A DNA stretch of 64,000 bases from Pararhizobium gei (GTDB lineage: Bacteria > Pseudomonadota > Alphaproteobacteria > Rhizobiales > Rhizobiaceae): the NCBI RefSeq assembly GCF_029223885.1, contig NZ_CP119409.1:460001-524000 (forward strand). The letters run 5' to 3'. A program made the translations under genes and the position numbers. Of this stretch, positions 48,814 through 58,964 are shown piece after piece (positions within the stretch are counted from its first letter, which is position 1; each line of letters opens with the position of its first letter). The notes under the pieces were generated by a model, which did not search any database, was not told where the DNA came from, and saw only the letters and a list, made by a program, of their open reading frames with translations.

Positions 48814-48829
48814 TTGCTCACGGGAGCAA
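48814..48829. promoter_or_regulatory. Palindromic operator, copy 1
   Basis: TTGCTCACGGGAGCAA: a 6-base inverted repeat TTGCTC/GAGCAA around ACGG. It is identical to the copy 23 bases away, on the same face of the helix at about two turns. Located between idhA and the LacI-family gene. Confidence 0.75.
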
Positions 48830-48836
48830 GAACAAT

Positions 48837-48852
48837 TTGCTCACGGGAGCAA
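48837..48852. promoter_or_regulatory. Palindromic operator, copy 2
   Basis: An exact second copy of TTGCTCACGGGAGCAA. It lies 85 bases before idhA and 177 before the regulator start, suited to control of both. Confidence 0.75.
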
Positions 48853-49028
48853 ATTTATTTTCAACGACAGCGAAATCCGCTAAAAGGGTATGAATCGATC
48901 AACCAGGATCATGTTGCGACGAAGCGCGCAGCGGTTCTTCGGTGGAAAAGATTTGAAAAACAAAAACTTAAGGTGCGATCAGTCGATTCGAAAAATCGCG
49001 ACGCGTTTTAGTGGTCATGGAGGTTGAA

Positions 49029-50051
49029 ATGCCGGACGACAAAAAGGCACCCTATATGGCCAATATCACTGCCGACGATGTAGCAGATGAGGCCGGTGTC
49101 TCCCGTTGGACGGTTAACCGTGCGTTCCGCAAGGATGCTTCCATTTCGCCGAAGAGCTTGGAAAAGGTGCGCGCCGCAGCAGAGCGTCTGGGTTACGTAC
49201 CGGACTTGCGCGCCGCAAGCTTGGCGTCGGACCGCTCAAACCTGGTCGCATTGCTTATTGACGACTTTGCAAACCCCCACAAGCTGGTGATGATGGAACG
49301 TCTGACCCGAATTCTCCGGCGCGAAGGCTGGGACATCCTGCTCGTCAATACGCTTGACCGTGCCGATGTCGGCCATGCGCTGCTGAACGCCGGCCAACGG
49401 CGCGTCGATGCTGTGATCCTGATCGGTGCCCAGTTCGATGACGATGTGCTCGAAGCAGCACTGCATGCGCGCAGATTTCGTAAACTGATCATTTTCGCCC
49501 GCAGTTCGCGCAATCCAAACACGATTTCAATCGCAGTCGATGACATTGAGGCGATGAATAAGATCGCCAACTATGTGAACGAGCGCGGATACCGCCGACC
49601 GATGTTCGTTGCCGGGCCGCGCACTTCATCGGCTCACCTGCTGCGCAAGGAGACTTTTGTTGAATATTGGCGTCAGCACTTTGGCAGCGCTCCGGAGACC
49701 GTCCAAGTCTCGGCCTATGACCCGGCCCTCGCCTCGGACGTCGTGGAAAACGCGCTCTCTGGTCGAAATCCATCGATGTTGCCCGATATTCTCGTCTGCG
49801 AAAATGATTCGCTTGCGATCGGCGCCACCGATGTTATCCGCCACAAACTTGGCTTGCGTATTCCGGAGGACATTGCCATCACCGGATTCGATGATGTGCC
49901 CCAGGCGGGCAACCCGAACTACAACCTTACCACCTATCGACAGCCGCTCACCGAAATGGTCGAATATCTTGTCAGAGTTTTGGCTAATCCGGATCAGACC
50001 AATCTCGATCGCCTATTCACAGGCGAACTGGTCTCAAGACGTAGTGCCTAG
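49029..50051 (+). CDS. LacI-family transcriptional regulator, probable inositol regulon repressor
   Basis: A 340-residue LacI/GalR protein. The N-terminal helix-turn-helix is TADDVADEAGVSRWTVNRAF, followed by hinge RAASLASDRSN and a periplasmic-binding-like sugar domain ending in ITGFDDVPQAGNPNYNLTTY. ATG 49029 was chosen because GGAGG lies 5 bases upstream; upstream GTG/ATG codons have no such site. It diverges from idhA and the whole iol/transport run, with two identical palindromes between. Rhizobial inositol genes are usually described under RpiR-type IolR, so a LacI-type controller here is notable; no RpiR gene is adjacent to the iol genes. Confidence 0.88.
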   Translation: MPDDKKAPYMANITADDVADEAGVSRWTVNRAFRKDASISPKSLEKVRAAAERLGYVPDLRAASLASDRSNLVALLIDDFANPHKLVMMERLTRILRREGWDILLVNTLDRADVGHALLNAGQRRVDAVILIGAQFDDDVLEAALHARRFRKLIIFARSSRNPNTISIAVDDIEAMNKIANYVNERGYRRPMFVAGPRTSSAHLLRKETFVEYWRQHFGSAPETVQVSAYDPALASDVVENALSGRNPSMLPDILVCENDSLAIGATDVIRHKLGLRIPEDIAITGFDDVPQAGNPNYNLTTYRQPLTEMVEYLVRVLANPDQTNLDRLFTGELVSRRSA

Positions 50052-50198
50052 CGAAATCATGGTTTCAGGGACATTACTGCGGGCACACTGGATACCAAAT
50101 CTCTGGGGCGGACGTCGGCACAGCCAAGAAATGCCGGACTTGGATAACCATCCAATGACTCCGCTTAACCCTCTGAAGGTCAAGGATATAAAAGGAAA

Positions 50199-50285
50199 TG
50201 GTGCCCAGAAGAGGACTCGAACCTCCACACCCTTTCGAGTACCAGCACCTGAAGCTGGCGCGTCTACCAATTCCGCCATCTGGGC
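50199..50285 (-). tRNA. tRNA-Leu (anticodon CAG)
   Basis: 87 bases on the minus strand from GCCCAGA to an encoded CCA. The acceptor stem GCCCAGA/TCTGGGC is complete, the anticodon arm CCAGC-TTCAGGT-GCTGG gives CAG, a long class-II variable arm follows (TACTCGAAAGGGTG region), and the T-loop is GTTCGAGTC. No duplicated 3' end that would mark an integrated element was seen in the window. Confidence 0.95.
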
Positions 50286-50633
50286 AACGGGGCGGGATGT
50301 AAGGGGCTGACGCATTTGTGTCAACAGGGTTTTTCAAGTTTTCTCGAAATCCGCTCGGAAACCTTTGAATAAACACAAATTTTCTCGTTTGCGGATCACC
50401 GCGGCGTGGCGAACCTCGTAGTGCCCGCCATAATAAGCGGTGGCGGCTTTTTTGGCGCGCCCGGCATGCCGCGCCTTTGAGGCCTGAATCTATTCTTGCG
50501 CCGCTTGGAAAAGCCCATGGGATGCGAAAATTGACAATCATCCGATAAAAGACACGAATAAAACAAAATTTCCATGCGTCATTTCCGTTAGGGACACAAA
50601 GGAAGACCCCTTTTGGGAGAAGTGAGGAAACAA
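50286..50633. other. Gene-free stretch with one terminator-like hairpin
   Basis: 348 bases without a credible gene. It must contain the tRNA-Leu promoter (reading left) and the BA14K promoter (reading right). A hairpin with T tract at 50425-50453 is listed separately. Confidence 0.5.
50425..50453 (+). terminator. Terminator-like hairpin in intergenic region
   Basis: CCGCCA (50425-50430) pairs with TGGCGG (50441-50446), followed by CTTTTTT. It sits 140 bases past the tRNA with no plus-strand gene immediately upstream, so it could end a short unannotated plus-strand transcript or be fortuitous. Confidence 0.35.
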
Positions 50634-51032
50634 ATGGCGGGATTTCGTAATTTCGTTGTTGGCTGCGTGCTCGGCGCGGCTTCCATCCTGTCGCCGGCCG
50701 CACCGGCGCTGGCCGTGCCGCTTGCAACGCCGCACACGGTCTCGGTCGAAAAAGATGTTCAAACTGTAGAGCACCGACGCAGTCATTATCGCCGTCACTG
50801 GCGGAACGATCGTTGGCGGGGCGATGGTTGGCGTCACCACCGGCGCTACTACCGACCCGGCGTGAATGTCTATATCGCGCCGCGCCCGGTTTATCGCGAC
50901 CGTTACATACGCAGGGGCTCCAGCGGCCATGTCAACTGGTGTCTATCGCGCTATCGTTCCTATAACCCGGCAACCAATCTGTTCCTGGCCTATGGCGGTG
51001 TCTACAAGACCTGTTACTCGCCCTATCGCTGA
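50634..51032 (+). CDS. BA14K-family exported protein
   Basis: A 132-residue protein with a Sec signal (residues 1-27, ending AAPALA), a His/Arg-rich middle (HRRSHYRRHWRNDRWRG) and the BA14K C-terminal motif VNWCLSRYRSYNPATN...CYSPYR with its two cysteines. The family is widespread in Rhizobiales; the Brucella member was described as an immunoreactive, lectin-like protein. GAGG lies 6 bases before ATG 50634. It is monocistronic, followed by a hairpin. Confidence 0.85.
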   Translation: MAGFRNFVVGCVLGAASILSPAAPALAVPLATPHTVSVEKDVQTVEHRRSHYRRHWRNDRWRGDGWRHHRRYYRPGVNVYIAPRPVYRDRYIRRGSSGHVNWCLSRYRSYNPATNLFLAYGGVYKTCYSPYR

Positions 51033-51056
51033 CATACATATGATAAAACTTTTTTG

Positions 51057-51078
51057 GCGGCGGGATAGATCCCGCCGC
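51057..51078 (+). terminator. Hairpin between convergent genes
   Basis: GCGGCGGGA (51057-51065) pairs perfectly with 51070-51078, loop TAGA, followed by a weak TTCTCGTT tail. It lies between convergent BA14K and YqaA-like genes and probably ends the former. Confidence 0.55.
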
Positions 51079-51097
51079 TTCTCGTTCGTCACTGCGC

Positions 51098-51538
51098 CTA
51101 TGCGCCGGTAATCTGATCCACTGCCAGAAGCAACACCGCATAACGCAATGCCTTGCCGATGGTGACATAAAGAAAAAACAGCGGCAGCGGCGTCCGCAGG
51201 AAGCCGGCAATCAGCGTCAACGGATCGCCGACGATCGGCAGCCATGACAACAGAAGGACCGGGCTTCCGTAGCGCTGAAACAGGCGCTCCGCTTTTTCGC
51301 GGTTTCCGCTGCCGACTGGAAACCAGCGACGATCCTGAAACCGCAAAAGACAGCGCCCGAGCGCATAATTGACGGCCGCGCCGAGCACGTTCCCTGCCGT
51401 CGCTGCGACGAACAGTGGCAAGAACTCGGCCGACGGCTGTGCAGCGGCGGCGATCAAGGCTGCCTCCGAAACGCCGACGAGCAGCGTCGCGGATAAAAAT
51501 GCCGCTCCGAACACCGCAAAAAGCAGGCCGAAGGTCAA
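51098..51538 (-). CDS. YqaA-family (DedA/SNARE-associated superfamily) membrane protein
   Basis: A 146-residue inner-membrane protein with 4 hydrophobic segments. The family core is AATAGNVLGAAVNYALGR and WLPIVGDPLTLIAGFLR, where the Gly/Pro-Asp-Pro loop is the DedA-type hallmark. Related proteins are implicated in lipid or ion handling; the specific role is unknown. The start is TTG 51538, 3 bases after the Rdx gene stop, so the two are cotranscribed. Confidence 0.82.
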   Translation of the reverse strand: MTFGLLFAVFGAAFLSATLLVGVSEAALIAAAAQPSAEFLPLFVAATAGNVLGAAVNYALGRCLLRFQDRRWFPVGSGNREKAERLFQRYGSPVLLLSWLPIVGDPLTLIAGFLRTPLPLFFLYVTIGKALRYAVLLLAVDQITGA

Positions 51539-51541
51539 ACT

Positions 51542-51823
51542 CTATGTCCGGTCCGTATGGCCAAGGTCGCGCTCCGGCTCGATCACGTCCCGGACGCGCT
51601 GCTTGAGGTCCTTCGGGCCGGGAAATCCTCCATCACGCTTCCGCTCCCAGATCAGGACGCCGTCTACATGGATCTCGAAATTGCCGCCGGTGCCGGGAAT
51701 AAGCGCCACCTCGCCGAGGCTTTCGCCGAAGGTCGAAAGCAGTTCCTGCGCCATCCAGGCGGCGCGAAGCAGCCAATTGCACTGGGTGCAGTATAATATG
51801 GTGATACGGGGTTTATCGCTCAT
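51542..51823 (-). CDS. SelT/SelW/SelH (Rdx) family selenoprotein-like redox protein
   Basis: A 93-residue thioredoxin-like protein with the Rdx motif YCTQCNWLLRAAW (CxxC where selenoproteins have CxxU) and IPGTGGNFEIHVDGVLIWERK. It is probably a thiol redox protein whose partner is unknown. ATG 51823 was chosen because the CxxC then falls near residue 12, as usual; an upstream in-frame start would add 8 residues. Confidence 0.85.
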   Translation of the reverse strand: MSDKPRITILYCTQCNWLLRAAWMAQELLSTFGESLGEVALIPGTGGNFEIHVDGVLIWERKRDGGFPGPKDLKQRVRDVIEPERDLGHTDRT

Positions 51824-52004
51824 GCTGGTTTCCGTCGTGACGCACACCGGTGGACGGTAACTGCCCGGCGCACGCCCCGCAACTCTCCGGTCCGCGCCAT
51901 CTCACAAAAAAGTCAACTAAAGTCATCAAGTTCAAGCCGCTTCCATCTTGCGTCCCGGTGAATGCGCGGCGAAAGAATGCTGCATTGCAAACTCAGGAGA
52001 CGAC

Positions 52005-52454
52005 ATGAACAATTTCACATCAACCCGCCCGCAGCCAATCCTGCCGGCGCTCCAGCGCTTTTATATGCCGCTCGACACGACGGCTGAAACGCTGTTGCGC
52101 GTCGTTGCCGGCCTGCTTCTTGTAACCCATGGCTATGGCAAGATCGTCAATCCTTTCGGAGCTGTCGGCATGGTCGAAAGCCTGGGGTTTTATCCGGGCG
52201 TTTTCTGGTCGCCGCTTCTCGCTGCTACGGAATTCTTTGGCGGCATTCTTATAGCCATCGGGCTTTTCACACGACCAGCTTCTTTTGCGGCAATGATCGT
52301 GCTGCTGGTGACGGTCTATTTCCACGGGGTCGTGAAGGCGGAAGGTCTCGCCGGCGCGGAGAAATCCATTCTGTGGGCAGCAATATTCTTTTTCTTCGCA
52401 ATCCGCGGATCGAATGCCCATTCGGTCGATGCTCGGATCGGCAAGCAGATTTAA
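52005..52454 (+). CDS. DoxX-family membrane protein
   Basis: A 149-residue four-helix membrane protein with DoxX motifs AETLLRVVAGLLLVTHGYGK and TEFFGGILIAIGLFTRPAS. Such proteins occur in thiosulfate and redox stress systems, but most bacterial members are uncharacterised. AGGAG stands 5 bases before ATG 52005. Its end overlaps the convergent YcxB-like gene by 4 bases. Confidence 0.85.
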   Translation: MNNFTSTRPQPILPALQRFYMPLDTTAETLLRVVAGLLLVTHGYGKIVNPFGAVGMVESLGFYPGVFWSPLLAATEFFGGILIAIGLFTRPASFAAMIVLLVTVYFHGVVKAEGLAGAEKSILWAAIFFFFAIRGSNAHSVDARIGKQI

Positions 52455-53101
52455 GGGCTTTCAGGGCTGCAGGCGGGGCTGCAGCTTTGTTGCTCATTTT
52501 CGACCCGCGCATTTTCAAGCGCTTGCAAGCAGAACATTCTGAACTTCAGAAGTTTTCTCTCGCTGTCAAAAACGCGTTTCGGCAACGCGATTTGTGCCTC
52601 TGGGCCCGCGAAGATCATGAAATAGCTTTCTGTTTCCCGGACTTCCATAACCTCCTGCCATCGTATCTCGATCCTCTGTTTCCCACCATTGTAGGTCAGG
52701 CACTGAAAATCGATGTCACATGTGACATCGCTCCCTTTGCCGAAATGCCGAAGGGAAATCTTGAAGTAAGTTTTTAGGACGAAATGCGCGATGACAGTGA
52801 TCAGCACAAAAATTCCGAAACGCATTATAAAATCTGTCCTCCCGACTTTCGGGAAAACGGAATAAAGGATCAGCATCGTCATCAACGACACGGAGCAAAG
52901 AAACAGGATGTAATAAAAATATAGAAATACGTTGCGAATACGGACGAAGAATCGATCTAAATAACTTCTGTTCATATCCCCGGATATTTCCCGAACGACT
53001 TCGGTGGCGACAAGCGCTTCCATTCTATTGTCGCGAAATTCCAGATGCCAATTGCCGCCCGCTCTTGTGGCGGACAGCAATTTTTCCAACGGAAAGTCCA
53101 T
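52451..53101 (-). CDS. YcxB-like membrane protein
   Basis: A 216-residue protein with two transmembrane helices (about 53-80 and 88-110) and a C-terminal soluble domain in which WQEVMEVRETESYFMIFAGPEAQIALPKRVF resembles YcxB/PF14317-type domains. Function is unknown. It lies 9 bases downstream of infB on the same strand and could be cotranscribed, though it is not a usual member of the infB operon. The two-helix region has lower GC than its surroundings, as expected for membrane segments. Confidence 0.65.
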   Translation of the reverse strand: MDFPLEKLLSATRAGGNWHLEFRDNRMEALVATEVVREISGDMNRSYLDRFFVRIRNVFLYFYYILFLCSVSLMTMLILYSVFPKVGRTDFIMRFGIFVLITVIAHFVLKTYFKISLRHFGKGSDVTCDIDFQCLTYNGGKQRIEIRWQEVMEVRETESYFMIFAGPEAQIALPKRVFDSERKLLKFRMFCLQALENARVENEQQSCSPACSPESP

Positions 53102-53110
53102 CGAGGCTTT

Positions 53111-55828
53111 TTACAGCGTGCGGGTGATATGTTCGACGCGGAAGCACTCGATCGTGTCGCCAGCGCGGATATCCTCGTAGTTCTCAAAGGCCATGCCGCA
53201 TTCCTGGCCCATCGGCACTTCGGAGACTTCGTCCTTGAAGCGCTTGAGGGTCTTGAGCTTGCCTTCGTGGATGACGACATTGTCGCGCACAAGGCGAACA
53301 CCGGCCCCACGCTCCACCTTGCCTTCGATGACACGGCAACCCGCGACCTTGCCGGTCTTGGTGATGTTGAACACCTCCAGGATCTCGGCATTGCCGAGGA
53401 AGGTTTCGCGACGCTCCGGAGAAAGCAGGCCCGACATCGCTGCCTTCACGTCATCCACCAGATCGTAGATGATGTTGTAGTAGCGGATCTCGATACCGGC
53501 GCGCTCGGCAGCAGTCCGAGCCTGGGTATTGGCGCGGACGTTGAAGCCGATGATGGCCGCATTCGACGATTCGGCAAGCGAGATGTCCGATTCGGTGATG
53601 CCGCCGGCGCCCGAATGAACGATGCGCGCGCGCACCTCTTCGGTGCCCAGCTTGTCGAGAGCGCCGATGATCGCTTCGATCGAACCCTGCACATCGCCCT
53701 TGATGACCAGCGGGAATTCCTTCAACCCGGTGTTCTGCAGCGTCATCATCATCTGCTCGAGCGAACCGCGCTGGCCGGACGCGCGGGCAACAGCCTTGTC
53801 GCGGGTCAGGCGCTGACGATACTCGGAGATCTCGCGGGCGCGGCTTTCGTTTTCCACGACGGCGAACTTATCGCCGGCCTGTGGGGTGCCGGACAGGCCG
53901 AGCACTTCCACCGGCATGGACGGCGGTGCTTCCTTGACATGCTCGCCCTTGTCGTTGACGAGCGCGCGAACGCGGCCCCACTGGTCGCCGGCAACGATGA
54001 TCTGGCCGGGCCGCAGCGTGCCTTTCTGGACGAGAACGGTTGCAACCGCACCACGGCCGCGGTCGAGCTGCGCTTCCACGACTGTGCCTTCGGCCGTGCG
54101 GTCCGCATTGGCCCGCAGGTCGAGGATTTCAGCCTGGAGCAGGATAGCTTCGAGCAGCTTGTCGAGATTCTTGCCTGTTTTCGCCGACACTTCCACGTCG
54201 AGCACTTCACCGCCCATGGATTCCACGAAGACTTCGTGCTGCAGCAACTGCTGGCGAACCTTGTCCGGGTTTGCCTCATGCTTGTCGATCTTGTTGATGG
54301 CAACGATGATCGGCACGCCGGCAGCCTTGGCGTGGCTGATCGACTCGATCGTCTGCGGCATCACGCTGTCGTCCGCGGCAACCACAAGCACGGCAATGTC
54401 GGTCGCCTGGGCGCCACGGGCACGCATCGCCGTAAAGGCGGCGTGGCCGGGCGTGTCGATGAACGTGATCTTGCTGCCGTTCTGCTCGACCTGATAGGCG
54501 CCGATATGCTGGGTGATGCCGCCGGCTTCGCCCGAAACCACATGGGTCTGGCGAATGGCGTCGAGCAGCGAGGTCTTGCCGTGATCGACATGGCCCATGA
54601 TGGTGACGATCGGCGCGCGCGGCTGCATTTCGCCATCGTCAGCGGCATTGAAGATGCCTTCTTCGACATCGGATTCCGAAACGCGCCTGACCGTGTGGCC
54701 AAATTCCGTAGCGATGAGTTCGGCAAGGTCGGCGTCGATGACGTCGCCCGGTTTCATCATCTGGCCTTCCTTCATCAGGTACTTGATGACATCGACGGCC
54801 CGCTCGGCCATACGCTGCGACAGTTCCTGAATGGTGATGGTTTCCGGCAGGACAACCTCGCGCATGACCTTTTCACGGGTCTCCTGCATCTGGCTGCGCC
54901 GAAACTTTTCCTGGCGGCGGCGCATGGCGGCCATGGAGCGGCCACGCGGATTGCCATCGTCGTCGAGAGCGGCGGTCAGCGTCAGCTTGCCCTTGCGGCG
55001 CTCTTCTTCGGTCTTCGGACGGGCAGGGGCCTTGGCGGGTTCCGGACGCACGACCTTGCCGCGGACCGGAGCAACAGTGCTCCCCCGGTTCTTGCGGGCA
55101 TCGTCATCTTCCGTTTCCGGCTTGCGGCCACGCAACGCGGCGGGCGGCACGGCAGGGGTCGCCGTGGTCGCGGGCTTCGCAGCCTGAGCGCGCGCCCGGT
55201 CTTCCGCCTTGCGGGCTTCCACGGCGGCAGCTTCGATCTCTGCGGCTTTCGCCGCTTCGATGGCGACGCGTTCGGCCTCACGCTCGGCAGGCGAACGGGC
55301 AGCCTCCTCGGCGGCCCGGCGGGCTGCTTCTTCCTGTTCCTGCTGCAGACGCGCTGCTTCTTCGACCTGGCGGCGCGCCTCTTCCTCGGCACGACGTTTC
55401 GCATCCTCGGCATCGCGGGCCTGCGCTTCGGCAAGCGCCCGGCGGCGGGCGTCGATCTCGCCGGCTGACAACTGGTTCAGAACGACGCCGACGCGCGGCC
55501 GGTTCTGCTCCGGCTGGCGGTGGTCCTGACGGGGCTGCTGGTTCTGGGGTGCGGGTCGCGACTGGTTCTGGGGTGCGGGCCGAGATGGCTGCTGTACCGG
55601 GGCAGGGCGTGGCTGTTCGCGCACGACCGGAGCCGGCGCGGTAACGGCAACGACCGGCTTCTCGTCTTCCGGCCGTATCGGCCGGCGCTTGCGCGTCTCG
55701 ACCACGACCGCTTTCGTCCGGCCACGACCCATGTCCTGCCGAACAGTTCCCTGAGTGACCCCGGAGGGCTTCAGGGTCAGCGTCTTCTTGGCTCCGCCGA
55801 ATGTCTTGTCGTCGTTGTTGTCAGTCAT
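53111..55828 (-). CDS. infB: Translation initiation factor IF-2
   Basis: A 905-residue IF-2. A long charged and Ala/Glu-rich N-terminal region (1-330, with repeated RPAPQNQ-like units and a coiled-coil stretch) is followed by IF2_N and the GTPase domain: G1 GHVDHGKTS (about residues 411-419), G3 DTPGHAAF and G4 NKIDK. The C-terminal fMet-tRNA-binding domains end in [15 protein letters not shown]. It positions initiator tRNA on the 30S subunit. The order rimP-nusA-ylxR-infB is the classical operon. Confidence 0.97.
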   Translation of the reverse strand: MTDNNDDKTFGGAKKTLTLKPSGVTQGTVRQDMGRGRTKAVVVETRKRRPIRPEDEKPVVAVTAPAPVVREQPRPAPVQQPSRPAPQNQSRPAPQNQQPRQDHRQPEQNRPRVGVVLNQLSAGEIDARRRALAEAQARDAEDAKRRAEEEARRQVEEAARLQQEQEEAARRAAEEAARSPAEREAERVAIEAAKAAEIEAAAVEARKAEDRARAQAAKPATTATPAVPPAALRGRKPETEDDDARKNRGSTVAPVRGKVVRPEPAKAPARPKTEEERRKGKLTLTAALDDDGNPRGRSMAAMRRRQEKFRRSQMQETREKVMREVVLPETITIQELSQRMAERAVDVIKYLMKEGQMMKPGDVIDADLAELIATEFGHTVRRVSESDVEEGIFNAADDGEMQPRAPIVTIMGHVDHGKTSLLDAIRQTHVVSGEAGGITQHIGAYQVEQNGSKITFIDTPGHAAFTAMRARGAQATDIAVLVVAADDSVMPQTIESISHAKAAGVPIIVAINKIDKHEANPDKVRQQLLQHEVFVESMGGEVLDVEVSAKTGKNLDKLLEAILLQAEILDLRANADRTAEGTVVEAQLDRGRGAVATVLVQKGTLRPGQIIVAGDQWGRVRALVNDKGEHVKEAPPSMPVEVLGLSGTPQAGDKFAVVENESRAREISEYRQRLTRDKAVARASGQRGSLEQMMMTLQNTGLKEFPLVIKGDVQGSIEAIIGALDKLGTEEVRARIVHSGAGGITESDISLAESSNAAIIGFNVRANTQARTAAERAGIEIRYYNIIYDLVDDVKAAMSGLLSPERRETFLGNAEILEVFNITKTGKVAGCRVIEGKVERGAGVRLVRDNVVIHEGKLKTLKRFKDEVSEVPMGQECGMAFENYEDIRAGDTIECFRVEHITRTL

Positions 55829-55932
55829 TCCGTTCCGTTCCTAAGATCAGGGCCGGATGCGTATCACCAGACCCCGCCGTTCAATTTCTGTTCTGCAATC
55901 GCGGTAGTGCCGGCCTTCGCCGGTGACCCGCG

Positions 55933-56619
55933 TCATTGTGTCGGCAAGCCAGTTTCGGCGCCAACGGCTCGGGCCGGGACTGTTCCCCGGTATCTTTCGA
56001 GCATGTTTGCGCGTTTCACTACACCCTCACCCGCCTGCCCTGCAAGCGCGCAAGCATGGATAAAAGCATTCTGGCCCAAAAGGCCTTCCATTTCCGCTTC
56101 GGTGAAGAAACGAAAACTCGGTATTTCCTGTCCGTCGCTGGCGACAAAGCTCATCGCCTTGCGCGCCTGGTCTATCTTGCGCACGCCATCCGCCGCGGCG
56201 TCCACCGCGTGAAAGGTGGCGATTGCCGCCAACCCACGCACCGCCTGCTCCACTTTCGAGGCGCCGCTGACGAACTGAGCAGCCTTTCTGGCCATGTTCA
56301 TCATACCGCCGAGCTGCACCGAAAGCAGCCGGTCCACCTCGTCTGCAAGCTCCGGTCCGGCAACCGCCTCGGGCTTTTTCAGGGCCCGGACAAAGAGCTT
56401 TTTGGCAATCGCCTTCTCAAGCACAGGCCGTTCGGCGGTCACCCAGCAACCGCGCCCCGGCAACTGCTTCTTCAAGTCCGCCACCACCCGGCCATCGGGG
56501 CCGGCGACAAAGCGGATCAGTGTTTCCGGCGTTCCGCTTTGCCGTGTCACGATGCACATACGGCCATTCACGGCGTCATCCTCGATCGCCCCTTCCGGAT
56601 CCCTGTCTTCGATCAGCAT
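55933..56619 (-). CDS. YlxR/DUF448-family RNA-binding protein with L7Ae-like domain
   Basis: A 228-residue two-domain protein. The N-terminal YlxR part has RMCIVTRQSGTPETLIRFV and LPGRGCWVTAERPVLEKAI; the C-terminal half resembles L7Ae/L30e RNA-binding folds. It lies between nusA (46 bases) and infB (104 bases), its usual place. In other bacteria YlxR has been linked to RNase P and ribosome biogenesis; the function here is inferred from family. Confidence 0.9.
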   Translation of the reverse strand: MLIEDRDPEGAIEDDAVNGRMCIVTRQSGTPETLIRFVAGPDGRVVADLKKQLPGRGCWVTAERPVLEKAIAKKLFVRALKKPEAVAGPELADEVDRLLSVQLGGMMNMARKAAQFVSGASKVEQAVRGLAAIATFHAVDAAADGVRKIDQARKAMSFVASDGQEIPSFRFFTEAEMEGLLGQNAFIHACALAGQAGEGVVKRANMLERYRGTVPARAVGAETGLPTQ

Positions 56620-56665
56620 GGTTTTTCAAGCAGCATGAGCAGCCCGATCACGGTCAATACGCCTG

Positions 56666-58273
56666 TCACGCGTCCTGTTCCGCGCCTTCCATAACTTCGA
56701 GTGCTTCCTCTTCACGTTTCAGATCTTCCTGCGTGATCCAGCCGACGGCCAGACGCGCCTGCAACACCATGCGCTCGGCCTCGACGCGTGAAACTTCGAA
56801 CTTCTGGAACAGGCCCTCGAATTTCTTCGTCTCGCCGTCCTTGCGTTCCGACCAGCCGACAAGATCGTCCGCCGCGCAGCCTGCGAAGTCTTCCATGGTC
56901 TTGATGCCATCCTCTCCCAGCGCCACGAGCATCTGGCCTGTCAGGCCGTCGATCCCGCGCAGATCGTCGGAGACACCGAGTTCCTTGCGCTTGGCATCCA
57001 TTTCCGCTTCCAGGCGGTCGAGATATTCGCGGGCACGGGTCTGCAGTTCGCTGGCGGTGTCGTCATCGAAACCGTCAATCGAGGCGATTTCGTCGAGCTC
57101 CACATAGGCCAGTTCCTCGACGGCCGCGAAGCCTTCCGAGGCCAGAACCTGGCCGACCATTTCGTCGACGTCGAGCGCTTCCATGAACAGGGCGGTGCGT
57201 TCGTTGAACTCCTTCTGGCGGCGCTCGGACTCTTCCGCTTCCGTCATGATGTCGATATCCCAGCCGGTGAGCTGCGAGGCGAGCCGGACGTTCTGGCCGC
57301 GACGACCGATGGCCAGCGATAGCTGCTCGTCGGGAACCACGACCTCGATGCGTTCGGCATCCTCGTCGAGAACGACCTTGGACACTTCGGCCGGCTGCAG
57401 AGCATTGACGATAAACGATGCCGGATTTTCGTTCCAAGGGATGATGTCGATCTTCTCGCCCTGAAGTTCGGCAACGACGGCCTGAACGCGCGAGCCGCGC
57501 ATACCAACGCAGGCGCCGACCGGATCGATCGATGAGTCGTTCGAAATCACGGCGATCTTGGCACGCGAGCCGGGGTCGCGGGCAACCGAGCGGATCTGGA
57601 TGATGCCGTCGTAGATTTCCGGAACTTCCATGGTGAACAGCTTCACCATGAACTGTGGATGGGTGCGCGACAGGAAAATCTGCGGACCGCGCTGTTCGCG
57701 GCGCACGTCATAGACGTAGGAGCGGACGCGATCGCCATAGCGCATGTTTTCGCGCGGAATCATTTCGTCGCGCCGGATGATGCCTTCGCCGCGGCCGAGA
57801 TCGACGATGACATTGCCGTATTCCACACGCTTGACTGTTCCGTTGACGATTTCGCCAATGCGGTCCTTGAATTCGTCGAACTGGCGATCACGCTCGGCTT
57901 CCCGAACCTTCTGAACGATGACCTGCTTGGCGGACTGGGCGGCGATACGGCCGAAATCCATCGGCGGCAGCGGGTCGGCGATGAAGTCGCCCAGAATAGC
58001 GTCCGGGTTGCGGTCGCGGGCAAGTTCGAGCGGGATCTGCGTACCGTAATCCTCGGCGACTTCCACCACCTCCAGAAGACGCTGAAGGCGGATCTCGCCG
58101 GTCTTGGAGTTGATATCGGCGCGGATGTTGCTTTCAGAACCGTAGCGCGAGCGCGCGGCCTTCTGGATCGCGTCGGCCATGGCGGCCAGAACGATTTCGC
58201 GGTCGATGACCTTTTCGCGCGCGACGGCATCCGCGATCTGCAGAAGTTCGAGCCTGTTAGCACTCACTGCCAT
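56666..58273 (-). CDS. nusA: Transcription termination/antitermination protein NusA
   Basis: A 535-residue NusA: N-terminal RNA polymerase-binding domain (1-130), S1 domain (about 135-200; [20 protein letters not shown]), KH1 and KH2 (about 230-345; [39 protein letters not shown]) and C-terminal helix-hairpin-helix repeats ([30 protein letters not shown]). It modulates pausing, termination and antitermination. The acidic tail ends EGAEQDA. Confidence 0.97.
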   Translation of the reverse strand: MAVSANRLELLQIADAVAREKVIDREIVLAAMADAIQKAARSRYGSESNIRADINSKTGEIRLQRLLEVVEVAEDYGTQIPLELARDRNPDAILGDFIADPLPPMDFGRIAAQSAKQVIVQKVREAERDRQFDEFKDRIGEIVNGTVKRVEYGNVIVDLGRGEGIIRRDEMIPRENMRYGDRVRSYVYDVRREQRGPQIFLSRTHPQFMVKLFTMEVPEIYDGIIQIRSVARDPGSRAKIAVISNDSSIDPVGACVGMRGSRVQAVVAELQGEKIDIIPWNENPASFIVNALQPAEVSKVVLDEDAERIEVVVPDEQLSLAIGRRGQNVRLASQLTGWDIDIMTEAEESERRQKEFNERTALFMEALDVDEMVGQVLASEGFAAVEELAYVELDEIASIDGFDDDTASELQTRAREYLDRLEAEMDAKRKELGVSDDLRGIDGLTGQMLVALGEDGIKTMEDFAGCAADDLVGWSERKDGETKKFEGLFQKFEVSRVEAERMVLQARLAVGWITQEDLKREEEALEVMEGAEQDA

Positions 58274-58331
58274 AGTAAAGTCTCCGTCTGATTGCCGGGC
58301 CTCCGCCAGAGGCGTCCCGCGCTCTTTGAAT

Positions 58332-58964
58332 TCAATTGATCGGCGAATCTTCGTCTTCGAAGTTTTCGTTGGCGGCCGTCCCGTGTGCGGCTTGGGCTGC
58401 CTTCGCCTTCTTGTCTGCCGTCAGCGCGTCGCGGATCAGGTCGTCCGTCAGGATCAGCCGTCCCTCGGCCAGTGCCGAGAAGGGAATGACGACCTTGGGC
58501 TCTTCGCCATAGGCCGGCTGGTCGCGCTCGATCGTAAAGCCGTCCTCGTCTGCCGATAGAATTTTGCCGCGAAAACGCTTACGATTATCGACCAGGATCG
58601 ATGTTTCGAACTTGATCAGATGCCCCGCCCATCGGGTAAAGTCCGACTTGCGCACCATCGGCCGGTCGATGCCCGGCGACGACACTTCGAGATGATACTC
58701 CCGATCGACCGGATCTTCCACATCCAACACCGGCGAAATCGCCGTCGAAATAGCTTCGCAATCCTGAACGGTCATCGTGCCATCCAGCCGCTCGGCCATG
58801 ATCTGCAGCGTTGCGCCGTTTTGTGAGGACAGGCGCACCCGCACCAGTTGATAACCCATCGGCATGATGACCGGCTCGATGATGTCGGCAATGCGCCGGT
58901 CGATTCCGGTTTCGGCAATCAGCCGCGGTTCCTGTATATTTTCTGCTGTTGTCTGATCGGACAA
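58332..58964 (-). CDS. rimP: Ribosome maturation factor RimP
   Basis: A 210-residue RimP required for 30S maturation. Motifs are [40 protein letters not shown] and [23 protein letters not shown]. The start was set at TTG 58964 because GGGAG lies 8 bases upstream and the protein then begins [15 protein letters not shown], like rhizobial relatives; a TTG at 58979 lies before that ribosome site. It is first in the operon, 58 bases before nusA. Confidence 0.94.
   Translation of the reverse strand: MSDQTTAENIQEPRLIAETGIDRRIADIIEPVIMPMGYQLVRVRLSSQNGATLQIMAERLDGTMTVQDCEAISTAISPVLDVEDPVDREYHLEVSSPGIDRPMVRKSDFTRWAGHLIKFETSILVDNRKRFRGKILSADEDGFTIERDQPAYGEEPKVVIPFSALAEGRLILTDDLIRDALTADKKAKAAQAAHGTAANENFEDEDSPIN

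Noticed and set aside
50199..50285. tRNA-Leu as integration site of a genomic island
   Set aside because: No integrase nearby and no second copy of the tRNA 3' end in the window.
53045..55468. 807-codon open frame on the plus strand opposite infB
   Set aside because: It is the antisense shadow of a GC-rich conserved gene: its translation is rich in Arg/Gly/His/Asp with no domain, while the minus strand gives a full IF-2.
55470..55600. Short repeats in the N-terminal part of infB as a CRISPR or tandem array
   Set aside because: They encode the Pro/Gln/Arg-rich linker of IF-2 in frame and have no spacer structure.
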